Positions 23,825 to 32,695 of a stretch of 54,202 bases of DNA are shown one piece after another. The DNA is from an uncultured Collinsella sp. (GTDB lineage Bacteria; Actinomycetota; Coriobacteriia; Coriobacteriales; Coriobacteriaceae). Each line of letters opens with the position of its first letter. Within the stretch, counting starts at the first letter, position 1. The translations under genes and the position numbers were made by a program. The stretch is from positions 1 to 54,202 of the forward strand of contig CAUFMB010000011.1 of NCBI GenBank assembly GCA_959026535.1. Reading direction: 5' to 3'. A model generated the notes under the pieces. The model worked only from the letters and a program-made list of their open reading frames with translations, searched no databases and had not been told where the DNA came from.

Positions 23825-24967
23825 GTGGTTAAGGCACTCAAGATCGAGATATTCCTGCTATGCATGATTGTTCTTATCGGGCTTGCCGCACGAAGCCGCC
23901 GCTCCTTGTTCTCGAGCACCCAGCAGCTCTTGTTTAGCATGCTCGGCTACACCTCCGCTGCCTACATTTTCTTCGATATGATCTGGACGCTCTCGGACGG
24001 CGTGAGCACTCCTGTAGGCATCACGGCCAACTGGATTTCCAACGCGGTCTCGTTTTCGCTGTTCGCCATCGCGTGCCTCATTTGGTTTTTGTATTCCGAG
24101 ACAGTGCAGGGCTCTCGCCTTTTGTCCGCGCGCTATAGGGTGGTGCTTGTAGCGTTACCTACGGCTCTGGTGGTCGTGCTGGCGTTTGCCAGTTACTGGA
24201 CGCACGCCCTGTTCTATATCGATTCGCAGGGCGTGTATCGTCGCGGAGCGCTTTATATGATTCAACCTATCGTTAGCTACTGCTACGTTATATATACGTC
24301 CTTGCATGCCTTTATTCAGGCTCGAAAAGTCGAAAGTCTGCAAAAGAAGGCCATTTATCGCACCCTCGCCTTTTTTGCGGTTCCCGCTCTGGTGGGCGGT
24401 ACCTTCCAGGTTTTGTTTTCGGTACCGGGCCTTTGTGTCGGTATAACGCTGAGCATCCTGCTGCTCTACATCATCTACCAGGAGCAGCTGATCTCGACCG
24501 ACCCGTTGACTGGCCTTAACAATCGCAACCGTTTTGAGACCTATATGCTGCCGCTCTTTTCAAATGTGGATCAGGCCGAAGATGTATATCTGCTTATGAT
24601 GGACGCCGACGGCTTTAAGCAGATTAACGATCGCTATGGGCATGTGGAGGGCGACCATGCTCTTCAGGTCATATCTGCTGCGCTCAAAGAGGTCTGCTCG
24701 GCGTCAGGTGGCTTTATCGCGCGTTATGGCGGCGATGAGTTCGTGGTGCTCCAGAAGGCTGCGGCGGAACAGGACATCATAGACCTGTGTTCGGCGATTA
24801 ACGACGAGCTCGCTCGTGCCGAGGTGCCGTATGCATTGCGGATGTCCATCGGTTACGCGCGGGTCGGCGATAGTGTTGATACCTGGCAAGACTTACTTCG
24901 CGCTTCCGATGCGGAGCTCTACCGCGTCAAGGCCGAGAAAAAGAAAGCCGGCGTCCAGATACGCTAG
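23825..24967 (+). CDS. Membrane diguanylate cyclase-like GGDEF protein
   Basis: A 380-residue protein. Residues 1-225 hold about six or seven membrane segments; the C-terminal part is a GGDEF domain, with DPLTGLNNRNRFE (about 228-240), DGFKQINDRYGH and the active-site RYGGDEF. All catalytic features look intact, so it should synthesise cyclic di-GMP on the cytoplasmic face. An RxxD inhibitory site is not obvious. The start is GTG after GAAGGGAGGG. It is transcribed alone. Confidence 0.88.
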   Translation: MVKALKIEIFLLCMIVLIGLAARSRRSLFSSTQQLLFSMLGYTSAAYIFFDMIWTLSDGVSTPVGITANWISNAVSFSLFAIACLIWFLYSETVQGSRLLSARYRVVLVALPTALVVVLAFASYWTHALFYIDSQGVYRRGALYMIQPIVSYCYVIYTSLHAFIQARKVESLQKKAIYRTLAFFAVPALVGGTFQVLFSVPGLCVGITLSILLLYIIYQEQLISTDPLTGLNNRNRFETYMLPLFSNVDQAEDVYLLMMDADGFKQINDRYGHVEGDHALQVISAALKEVCSASGGFIARYGGDEFVVLQKAAAEQDIIDLCSAINDELARAEVPYALRMSIGYARVGDSVDTWQDLLRASDAELYRVKAEKKKAGVQIR

Positions 24968-25003
24968 AAAAAAAGGGGCGCACGCTTGCGTGCGTGGCGG
25001 CCC
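24968..25003 (-). terminator. Terminator of the DMT transporter gene
   Basis: On the minus strand a GC-rich hairpin with core arms CGCACGC/GCGTGCG and a 2-nt loop is followed by seven T. It lies just downstream of the minus-strand DMT gene and immediately after the GGDEF stop. Confidence 0.65.
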
Positions 25004-25070
25004 TCAGCTCACCGATGTGCTCCATTAAGCTAAAGTACATGAATCCCCTCTGCTAAATAAGGGCAGTTCG

Positions 25071-26006
25071 TTAGGCTTTTTTGGGTTTGTTGACGATGAT
25101 GATGCCGCCGCAGACCAACAGCAGGGCAACGATGACGGTAACGGGGCTCGTGCCGGCGCCCTCGCCGAGCAGCAGCGCGCTCAGCAGCACGCCGAAGACC
25201 GGGTTCATAAATCCAAAGACCGAGACGCGGCTGACGGGGTTGACGGCAAGCAGGCGCGACCACAGCGAGTATGCGACCGCGGAGATAAGTGCCATATAGA
25301 CGATGAGCGCGATGGCGGGGACGATCGCCGTGGGGGAGAGCACGCCGCCCATCAGAAAGCCGATAGCGGTGAGGACGAGGCCGCCGACCAAGAACTGCCA
25401 GCCGGCAAGCAACACGCCGTCGTGCTCGCGCGAGAAGATACCGATCAGGCAGGTCGAAAGGGCACCTGCGACGGTGGAGGCCAGGATAAAGCCCTCGCCG
25501 TCGAGCGTAAAGCCAAAGGTTCCGTCCGCGCCCGAAAGGTTGACGAGTGCGACACCGGCAAACCCCAACACGCAGCCGAGCACCTTGGCCGCATCGAGCT
25601 TTTCGGTGCGAAACGCCAGAGCGGCAAAGAGAATCGCCAAGAAGTTAGCGCTGGCCTCGATGATGGAACTCGACATGGCACTGGCGTGCGAGAGGCCCAG
25701 GTAGAAAAAGAAATACTGGCCGATGGTCTGGAAGAGCGACAGGATGAAGATGGGCTTAATATCGCGAGCCTGCGGAACGAGCGGATGGCGCTGGGCGATG
25801 CTCATGCCAATAATGACCAGCGTGCCGGCAAGGGTGAAACGCAGACCCGCGAAGAGCAGCTGCGATGCGCTATCGTGTGCCGGGATGCCGAAGAGCGTGT
25901 AGCCGATCTTGATGCAGGGAAAAGCCGACCCCCAGAGTGCGCAGCAAACGAGGCAGCCCAGGATGAGTCCGGGCAGGGTGGCGAGATACGGCTTGCGGCT
26001 TTCCAT
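25071..26006 (-). CDS. DMT-superfamily (EamA) transporter
   Basis: A 311-residue protein with ten hydrophobic segments in two EamA repeats. Marks of the family are LVCCALWGSAFPCIKIG at the first segment, LGLSHASAMSSSIIEAS in the middle and VFGFMNPVFGVLLSALLLGE near the end. It is probably an exporter of amino acids or related metabolites; the substrate is unknown. The start is the ATG after AGGAAGGACATC; the in-frame extension of 14 residues lacks a ribosome site. Its upstream border is the purL terminator. Confidence 0.87.
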   Translation of the reverse strand: MESRKPYLATLPGLILGCLVCCALWGSAFPCIKIGYTLFGIPAHDSASQLLFAGLRFTLAGTLVIIGMSIAQRHPLVPQARDIKPIFILSLFQTIGQYFFFYLGLSHASAMSSSIIEASANFLAILFAALAFRTEKLDAAKVLGCVLGFAGVALVNLSGADGTFGFTLDGEGFILASTVAGALSTCLIGIFSREHDGVLLAGWQFLVGGLVLTAIGFLMGGVLSPTAIVPAIALIVYMALISAVAYSLWSRLLAVNPVSRVSVFGFMNPVFGVLLSALLLGEGAGTSPVTVIVALLLVCGGIIIVNKPKKA

Positions 26007-26030
26007 GATGTCCTTCCTACATGCGCGAAG

Positions 26031-26067
26031 CAAAAAAGAACCCGCCACCGGATGTGCCGGTGGCGGG
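26031..26067 (-). terminator. Terminator of purL
   Basis: A hairpin with 12-bp arms (CCCGCCACCGG type) and a short loop; on the minus strand it is followed by TTCTTTTTTG. It lies 39 nt past the purL stop. Between them is a tandem direct repeat of TACCCGATGGGAT (about 26073-26101). Confidence 0.75.
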
Positions 26068-26105
26068 TGTTGTTACCCGATGGGATTGTACCCGATGGGA
26101 TGGTT

Positions 26106-29100
26106 TTAGACGAAGTAGGCTACGCCACTCTCAAAGATCGGCATGAACTTATCGCCGGGGACATGCTCGGGCACGTTGCGGTACAGGTTGTCGCCGCGAC
26201 GCTCGGCGTGGCCCATCTTGCCCAGGACGCGGCCGTCGGGGCTCGTGATGCCCTCGATGGCCAGTGCGGAGCCGTTGGGGTTGACGGAAAGATCCATGCT
26301 CGGCTTGCCGTCCTCGCCCACGTACTGCGTGGCGACCTGGCCGTTGGCGATGAGCTGGGCGAGCACCTCGTCGTTGGCGACAAAGCGGCCCTCGCCGTGG
26401 CTGATGGCGACGGTGTAGGGGTCGTCGAGGCTGCACTGCGACAACCACGGGGACAGGTTGGACGAGATGCGGGTGCGCACCAGACGGCTCTGGTGGCGGC
26501 CGATGGTGTTGAACGTCAGCGTGGGCGCATCGGGCGTGGCGTCGACGATATCACCGTAGGGCACCAGGCCGAGCTTGACCAGGGCCTGGAAGCCGTTGCA
26601 GATGCCCAGCATCAAGCCATCGCGGGCCTTGAGCAGGTCGCGGACGGCCTCGGTGACCTCGGGGGCGCGGAAGAACGCCGTGATGAACTTGGCGGAGCCG
26701 TCGGGCTCGTCGCCGCCCGAGAAGCCGCCGGGGATCATGACGATCTGGCTCTGGCGAATGCGGCGGGCGAGCTCGTGGGTGCTCTCGGCGACGGCCTCGG
26801 GCGTGAGGTTGTTGATCACGAAGGTGTCGGCCTCGGCACCGGCGGCGCGGAAGGCGCGGGCGCTGTCGTACTCGCAGTTGTTGCCGGGGAACACGGGGAT
26901 GATCACGCGCGGGCGGGCGATCTTGGCGCCGCCGTACACATGGATATCCTTGGCGCGGAAGTCGATGGTTTCGACCTCGACGGTCTCGCCGGCGCTGCGG
27001 TAGGCAAAGACGCTCTCGATGCCGCTCTCCCAGGCCTCCTGGAGCTCGGAGAGCTCGATGACCTCGGAGCCGGTGTCGATGACATAGCCCTCGACGGTGG
27101 TGCCCAGGGGCTCGACGACAACGCCGTCGGCGACTTCGGGCAGCTCGGCGTTCTCGGCGAGCTCGACGATAAAGCTGCCGTAGAGCGGGGTGAAGAGGCT
27201 CTCCACGTCCACATCCTCGGCAAGCTCGATACCGATCTGGTTGCCGACGCACATCTTAAAGAGGCTCTCGGCGCCGCAGCCGTAGCCGGGCGTGGAGATG
27301 GCCAGGGCGTCACCGGTGCCGGTGAGCGCCTCGACGGCGTCGAACGCTGCGAGCAGCTGCTGGGCGTCGGGTCGGTAGTCCTCGCCGTAGGTGGCGGGGG
27401 CGATACGGACGACGCGGTGCGTCAGGCCCTTGAACTCGGGGGAGACGGCGCGGGCCGCCTTGCCCACGGCCACAGCGAAGCTGATCAGGGTCGGCGGAAC
27501 GTTGAGCTCGCCGGCCTCGTCCTCAAACGAGCCGCTCATGGAATCCTTGCCGCCGATGGCACCGGCGCCCAGGTCGACCTGAGCCATGAGGGCACCCAGG
27601 ACGGCCGCCATGGGCTTGCCCCAGCGCTCGGCCTCGGTGCGCAGGCGCTCGAAGTACTCCTGGAAGGAGAGGTAGGCGCGCTTGTGCTCAAAGCCTGCGG
27701 CCACGAGCTTGGCGATGGACTCGACCACGGACAGGTAGGCGCCCGCAAACTGGTCGGCTTCCATCAGGTAGGGGTTGAAGCCCCATGCCATGACGCTCGC
27801 CGTGGTGGTCTCGCCGTCCACGGGGAACTTGGCGACCATGGCCGAGCTCGGGGTGAGCTGCGTCTTGCCGCCAAAGGGCATGAGCACGGTCGCGGCGCCG
27901 ATGGTGGAGTCGAAGCGCTCGGACAGGCCCTTGTTGGAGGCGACGTTGAGGTCGGTGACGAGCGAGGTCATGCGCTCGGCAAGCGTGGTGCCGGCCCAGC
28001 TGGGCTGCCACACGCTGCGGGCGCACACGTGGGCGACCTGGTGCTTGGGCGCACCGTTGGAGTTGAGGAACTCGCGGGACAGGTCGACGATGGCAACACC
28101 GTTCCATGCCATGCGCATGCGCGGCTCGGCGGTAACCTCGGCGATAACGGTCGCCTCCAGGTTCTCCTCGGCGGCGTAGCCCATGAACTCCTCGACGTCA
28201 CCGTCGGCGACGGCGCAGGCCATGCGCTCCTGGGACTCGGAGATGGCGAGCTCGGTGCCGTCCAGGCCGTCGTACTTCTTGGTCACGGTGTCCAGGTCGA
28301 CATACAGGCCGTCGGCAAGCTCGCCCACGGCGACCGAGACGCCGCCGGCGCCAAAGTCGTTGCAGCGCTTGATCAGGCGGCAGGCGTCGCCGCGGCGGAA
28401 CAGGCGCTGCAGCTTACGCTCGACCGGGGCGTTGCCCTTCTGGACCTCGGCGCCCGAGGTCTCGATGGACTCGGTGTTCTGGGTCTTGGAGGAGCCGGTG
28501 GCACCGCCGATGCCGTCACGGCCGGTACGGCCGCCCAGCAGGATGATCTTGTCGGTGGGGGCGGGGCACTCGCGGCGTACGTGGTTGGCCGGGGTGGCGC
28601 CCACGACGGCGCCGACTTCCATGCGCTTGGCCACGTAGCCGGGGTGATAGAGCTCGTTGACCTGGCCAGTGGCAAGGCCGATCTGGTTGCCGTAGCTGGA
28701 GTAGCCGGCGGCAGCGGTGGTCACGAGCTTGCGCTGCGGCAGCTTGCCCTCGAGCGTCTCGGAGACGGGGACGGTGGGGTCGCCGGCGCCGGTGACGCGC
28801 ATGGCCTGGTACACGTAGCTACGGCCCGAGAGCGGGTCGCGGATGGCGCCGCCCACGCAGGTGGCGGCACCGCCGAAGGGCTCGATCTCGGTCGGGTGGT
28901 TGTGGGTCTCGTTCTTAAACAGGAACAGCCAGTCCTGCTCCTCGCCGTCGACATCGACCTTCACCTTGACGGTGCAGGCGTTGATCTCCTCGGACTCGTC
29001 GACATCGGTCATGACGCCGGTCTTCTTAAGGTACTTGGCGCCGATGGTGCCCATGTCCATGAGGCAGACGGGCTTGGCGTCGCGACCGAGCTCGTGGCGC

Positions 29101-29852
29101 ATCTCCATGTAGCGGTCGAAGGCCTGCTGCACCACGGCGTCGTCGATCGTCACGTCGTCCAGGACGGTGCCGAAGGTGGTGTGGCGGCAGTGGTCGGACC
29201 AGTAGGTATCGATCACGCGGATCTCGGTGATGGTGGGGTCGCGATCCTCATCGCGGAAGTACTGCTGGCAGAAGGCGATGTCTGCTTCGTCCATGGCAAG
29301 GCCGCGCTCGGCGATTAAGGCGGCAAGGCCGGCCTCATCGAGCTCGCGGAAGCCGTCGAGCACCTCGACGGGCTGGGGTTCGGGGGTCTCCATGTGCAGC
29401 GTCTCGGGCAGGTCGAGCGAGGCGATGCGGGCCTCGACGGGGTTTACCACGTAGTGCTTGATGGCCTCGATGGCGGCCTCGTCCAAGTCGCCCGAGATCA
29501 TATAGACCTTGGCGGAGCGCACGGCGGGGCGCTCGCCCTGGCTGATGAGCTGCACGCACTCGCTGGCGGAGTCGGCGCGCTGGTCAAACTGGCCAGGCAG
29601 GAATTCGACGGCAAAGACGGCGCCATCGCTTGCGGGGAGCTCGTCATAGGTCACATCGACCTGGGGCTCGCTAAAGACGGTCGGGACGCAAGAGCGGAAG
29701 AGCTCCTCGTCGATGCCCTCGACGTCGTAGCGGTTGATGATCCTCAGGGCCTCGATGCCCTGAATGCCGAGAATCTCGGTCAGCTCGCCCTTGAGCTGCT
29801 GAGCCTCGACGTCGAACCCGGGTTTCTTCTCCACGTAGATACGAGAGACCAT
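26106..29852 (-). CDS. purL: Phosphoribosylformylglycinamidine synthase, single-chain (PurL with PurQ domain)
   Basis: A 1248-residue large-type FGAM synthase that converts FGAR, glutamine and ATP to FGAM in purine synthesis. Order of parts: an N-terminal PurS-like region; a linker and first AIRS-type half (DTYWSDHCRHTTF at about 230; HNHPTEIEPFGGAATCVGG at about 345); a second half; and a C-terminal class I glutaminase domain with PGGFSGGDE, the nucleophile Cys in GICNGFQ and a late His-Gly-Glu (SHGEGRF). All catalytic parts are present in one chain, whereas many Gram-positives use separate PurS, PurQ and PurL. The start is ATG after AGGAAGGCAGG; upstream in-frame codons have none. I see no purine riboswitch in the 184 nt upstream. 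Confidence 0.95.
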   Translation of the reverse strand: MVSRIYVEKKPGFDVEAQQLKGELTEILGIQGIEALRIINRYDVEGIDEELFRSCVPTVFSEPQVDVTYDELPASDGAVFAVEFLPGQFDQRADSASECVQLISQGERPAVRSAKVYMISGDLDEAAIEAIKHYVVNPVEARIASLDLPETLHMETPEPQPVEVLDGFRELDEAGLAALIAERGLAMDEADIAFCQQYFRDEDRDPTITEIRVIDTYWSDHCRHTTFGTVLDDVTIDDAVVQQAFDRYMEMRHELGRDAKPVCLMDMGTIGAKYLKKTGVMTDVDESEEINACTVKVKVDVDGEEQDWLFLFKNETHNHPTEIEPFGGAATCVGGAIRDPLSGRSYVYQAMRVTGAGDPTVPVSETLEGKLPQRKLVTTAAAGYSSYGNQIGLATGQVNELYHPGYVAKRMEVGAVVGATPANHVRRECPAPTDKIILLGGRTGRDGIGGATGSSKTQNTESIETSGAEVQKGNAPVERKLQRLFRRGDACRLIKRCNDFGAGGVSVAVGELADGLYVDLDTVTKKYDGLDGTELAISESQERMACAVADGDVEEFMGYAAEENLEATVIAEVTAEPRMRMAWNGVAIVDLSREFLNSNGAPKHQVAHVCARSVWQPSWAGTTLAERMTSLVTDLNVASNKGLSERFDSTIGAATVLMPFGGKTQLTPSSAMVAKFPVDGETTTASVMAWGFNPYLMEADQFAGAYLSVVESIAKLVAAGFEHKRAYLSFQEYFERLRTEAERWGKPMAAVLGALMAQVDLGAGAIGGKDSMSGSFEDEAGELNVPPTLISFAVAVGKAARAVSPEFKGLTHRVVRIAPATYGEDYRPDAQQLLAAFDAVEALTGTGDALAISTPGYGCGAESLFKMCVGNQIGIELAEDVDVESLFTPLYGSFIVELAENAELPEVADGVVVEPLGTTVEGYVIDTGSEVIELSELQEAWESGIESVFAYRSAGETVEVETIDFRAKDIHVYGGAKIARPRVIIPVFPGNNCEYDSARAFRAAGAEADTFVINNLTPEAVAESTHELARRIRQSQIVMIPGGFSGGDEPDGSAKFITAFFRAPEVTEAVRDLLKARDGLMLGICNGFQALVKLGLVPYGDIVDATPDAPTLTFNTIGRHQSRLVRTRISSNLSPWLSQCSLDDPYTVAISHGEGRFVANDEVLAQLIANGQVATQYVGEDGKPSMDLSVNPNGSALAIEGITSPDGRVLGKMGHAERRGDNLYRNVPEHVPGDKFMPIFESGVAYFV

Positions 29853-30036
29853 TGGTTCCTGCCTTCCTGATCGGTTGGGCGTACGGTACGGTATGCGGCA
29901 GCGGTCGGTTTGCGGGGCAAGCCTCGCGGTCGCCTTGAGCCACATGTTTGTAAACGTCACTATGATACGACAGCTCGCGGCGCGTAGAGGACGGCGAGGG
30001 TGCTACAGTGAAGCTCAAACAAGAGAAAGGCATCAC

Positions 30037-31599
30037 ATGGCATTCGTTTCTCTCGCCATCATCGCGCTCGTGGCCTTTGCGAGTCCCTTTATCGCCTCGG
30101 CAATTCCCGGAAAGCCCGTTCCCGAGACGGTCTTTTTGCTCGTGTTCGGCGCGGTGCTGGGTCCGCATATGCTCGGCATCATCCATGTGGACGCCGAGGT
30201 CTCGCTCGTGTCCGAGCTCGGCTTGGCCTTTTTGTTCCTGCTCGCCGGTTTTGAGATCGACCCCAAGAACATCACGGGCGTCGAGGGGCGCTATGGCATG
30301 GCGACGTGGGTCGTCACGTTTGGCATCGCCTGGCTTGCCGTGCGCTTTACGCCGTGGTTCTCGGTCAGCCATTTCGACGGCATCGCCGTGACGCTCGCGC
30401 TTACCTCGACGGCGCTCGGCACGCTCGTGCCCATCATGCGCGAGCGCTCGCTTACCGGCACACGCGTGGGCGATTCGATTCTCGCGTACGGTACCTGGGG
30501 CGAGCTTGGCCCCGTGCTTGCCATGTCGGTGCTGCTCTCTGCGCGCACCGGCATTCAGACACTCGTGATCTTGGGTCTGTTTGCGGTGGTCTGCGTGCTG
30601 CTGGCCGTGGTCCCGAGCCGCTCCAAGCGCGTCGGCAGCCGCTTCTTTGCGTTTGTCGAGGAGCGCGCCGATACCACATCGCAGACCTTCGTGCGCTTGA
30701 CGGTTCTCATCCTGGTCACGCTCGTGGCGTTCTCGGCCATCTTCGATCTCGACATCGTGCTGGGCTCCTTTGCCGCCGGCTTTGTCCTGCGCTATATCAT
30801 CCCCGAGGGCAATCACACGCTCGAGACCAAGCTCGATGGTCTGGCCTACGGCTTTTTGATCCCCGTGTTCTTTACCGTGTCGGGCGCAAAGATCGACCTG
30901 ACGGCTGTGGCATCGCGCCCCGGGCTGCTCGTGGGCTTTATCGTGGCGTTGCTCATCATCCGCGCCGTGCCCATTCTTGTCTCTATGAGCATCTGTCCCG
31001 AGACGCGCGATGTCTCGGCGTATGGCCGCATTACCGTGGCCCTGTACTGCACCACGGCGCTTCCGATCATCGTTGCCGTAACGAGTGTGGCCGTCAACGC
31101 GGGGGCGCTTTCGCAAGACATTGCCTCGGTCATGGTTGCCGCCGGTGCCATCACGGTGTTTTTGATGCCGCTGCTCGCCCAACTCTTCTACCGCGTGATC
31201 GACGCCGCGCCGGTTGCCGCCGTGGCGGAGGTTGCCGAGCATCCATCCGACGCGCTCGATATTCTGCGCGCCCATCACGATCTGGCGAGCTTGCTCGCGC
31301 GTGAGCACGAGTTGTTGACCTCGCACGGTCACGGCCGCGCACTCGACGGCGTGCCTACGATCGATACCATTGCCGATCGCCTTTCGGCCGAGGCGGCAAG
31401 CGAGCGCATCGATGCCCGTATCGTCGACGCCGCCCATTTGCTGGCCGAGAAGACCTATGGCGACGAGATCGACCCGTCCAAGCTCACCCCGCGCGAGCGC
31501 CGTCGCCTGGAGCGCGCCAAGCTCGCCGTGCACGAATACCGCCGCCGCATGCTGGAGCTCTACGCTAGAGAAGAAGCCGAGGACGACGACGGCAAGTAG
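30037..31599 (+). CDS. CPA2-family cation:proton antiporter
   Basis: A 520-residue protein with about twelve membrane segments in the first 390 residues and a long hydrophilic C-terminal tail. The blocks LLVFGAVLGPHMLG, LAFLFLLAGFEID and FSAIFDLDIVLGSFAAGFVL fit Kef/NapA-like CPA2 exchangers, which swap Na+ or K+ for H+. The tail of about 110 residues has no recognisable TrkA/RCK domain. The start is ATG after GAGAAAGG, and the gene is divergent from purL. A strong terminator follows. Confidence 0.87.
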   Translation: MAFVSLAIIALVAFASPFIASAIPGKPVPETVFLLVFGAVLGPHMLGIIHVDAEVSLVSELGLAFLFLLAGFEIDPKNITGVEGRYGMATWVVTFGIAWLAVRFTPWFSVSHFDGIAVTLALTSTALGTLVPIMRERSLTGTRVGDSILAYGTWGELGPVLAMSVLLSARTGIQTLVILGLFAVVCVLLAVVPSRSKRVGSRFFAFVEERADTTSQTFVRLTVLILVTLVAFSAIFDLDIVLGSFAAGFVLRYIIPEGNHTLETKLDGLAYGFLIPVFFTVSGAKIDLTAVASRPGLLVGFIVALLIIRAVPILVSMSICPETRDVSAYGRITVALYCTTALPIIVAVTSVAVNAGALSQDIASVMVAAGAITVFLMPLLAQLFYRVIDAAPVAAVAEVAEHPSDALDILRAHHDLASLLAREHELLTSHGHGRALDGVPTIDTIADRLSAEAASERIDARIVDAAHLLAEKTYGDEIDPSKLTPRERRRLERAKLAVHEYRRRMLELYAREEAEDDDGK

Positions 31600-31639
31600 C
31601 AAGGAATACCGGGATACGGGTTCCGTCTAAATAAAGGAA

Positions 31640-31678
31640 GGCGCGCTGCCTGCAATCGATGCAGACAGCGCGCCTTTT
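31640..31678 (+). terminator. Terminator of the CPA2 antiporter gene
   Basis: Arms GGCGCGCTG/CAGCGCGCC, extended inward by CTGCA/TGCAG around ATCGA, followed by TTTT. Located 41 nt past the antiporter stop. Confidence 0.8.
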
Positions 31679-31720
31679 GCGTAGGGCTCTGTAGAAGGCT
31701 GGGGCAAAAGCCTGTGACCC

Positions 31721-32470
31721 TTAGGAGCGGGCGGCTCCGTCGACGGGGAGTACGGCGCCCGTGACGTAGGAGGACATGTCGCTCGCCAGGTAGACGAAGG
31801 CGTTGGCGACGTCCTCGGGCTCGCCCATGCGGCCGAGCGGAATGGTGGCGATGATGGGCTTGATGACCTCTTCGGGCAGGTTGGCGACCATATCGGTCTT
31901 GGTCACGCCGGGCGCGACAGCGTTGACGCGAATGCCCATGGGGGCGAGCTCACGCGAGAGCGACTGGACCATGCCGTTGACGGCGAACTTGGACGTGGGA
32001 TAGCCAACGCCGGAGGGCTGACCGTACTTGGCGACCATCGAGCTCGTGGTGGTGATGGTGCCGCCGTGACCGGCCTCGGTCATGATCTTGGCAGCGGCCT
32101 GGTGGCCGTTAAAGACGGCGACGACGTTGAGGTCCATGACCTTGGCGAACTCTTCGGCTGTGTACTCCAGAAGTGGCGAGCGCTGGGAGATGCCGGCGTT
32201 GTTGACGACCGTGTCCAGGCCGCCCATGTCGGCTGCTGCCTGGGTAAAGGCCTCGGTTACGGCCTCGAGCGAGGTGAGATCGCAGGAACGGCCCCAGACC
32301 TTGGCCTCGGGATAGGCTGCGGTCAGCTTCTCGACGGCGGCATCGGCGGTCTCCTGGCGAGAGCCAAAGACCGTGACGGCGGCGCCTTCCTCAATAAAAC
32401 GGCAGGCGATGGCGTAGCCGATACCGCGCGTGCCTCCGGTGATGATTGCTTTCTTACCCTCGAGCAACAT
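31721..32470 (-). CDS. Short-chain dehydrogenase/reductase (FabG-like)
   Basis: A 249-residue classical SDR: the cofactor motif TGGTRGIG (about 11-18), NNAG (about 89-92), the catalytic Ser in TTTSSM and the Y-P-T-S-K catalytic pair. It fits 3-oxoacyl-ACP reductase-like SDRs, but the same fold covers sugar and hydroxysteroid dehydrogenases, so substrate is open. Because the host seems to be a gut organism, a steroid or bile acid role is possible but not supported by any specific motif. The start ATG follows GGAGGCACC. It is alone, not in a fatty-acid operon. Confidence 0.85.
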   Translation of the reverse strand: MLLEGKKAIITGGTRGIGYAIACRFIEEGAAVTVFGSRQETADAAVEKLTAAYPEAKVWGRSCDLTSLEAVTEAFTQAAADMGGLDTVVNNAGISQRSPLLEYTAEEFAKVMDLNVVAVFNGHQAAAKIMTEAGHGGTITTTSSMVAKYGQPSGVGYPTSKFAVNGMVQSLSRELAPMGIRVNAVAPGVTKTDMVANLPEEVIKPIIATIPLGRMGEPEDVANAFVYLASDMSSYVTGAVLPVDGAARS

Positions 32471-32633
32471 GGTGCCTCCATTCTTCGGGGGTGTGGACAT
32501 ACGCAGCACAGCATAGTGGCGACCCAAAACGAGCACGTCCGCTTATCGGTGAACGGTACCCCCGGTTGTCAATGAGCGGTCAAGTTGTTCAAACGTAAGC
32601 CACGCCAATGCGCCCCCAGCTCGCAAACAAAAA

Positions 32634-32663
32634 GGGCTCCCGTCCAAGACCGGACGGGAGCCC
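32634..32663 (-). terminator. Terminator of hom
   Basis: Perfect 12-bp arms GGGCTCCCGTCC/GGACGGGAGCCC with a 6-nt loop; on the minus strand a run of five T follows. Located 33 nt beyond the hom stop. Confidence 0.85.
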
Positions 32664-32695
32664 CTCAACATATATGTCGTATACCGAAGACCGAA

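Noticed and set aside
26073..26101. Two tandem copies of TACCCGATGGGAT near the purL stop
   Set aside because: Only two copies in a 30-nt gap; most likely a local slip duplication without function.
25422..29318. Very long plus-strand open frame (about 1300 codons) opposite purL
   Set aside because: It is a mirror of the GC-rich codon pattern of purL, has no ribosome site and no recognisable domain; its composition is low-complexity Gly/Ala/Asp/His.
29853..30036. Purine riboswitch before purL
   Set aside because: No paired three-way junction or conserved loop sequences could be found in the 184 nt between the divergent starts.
29671..31602. Long minus-strand open frame opposite the CPA2 antiporter
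   Set aside because: His/Arg/Gly-rich shadow of a clear membrane protein gene; no domains and no ribosome site.
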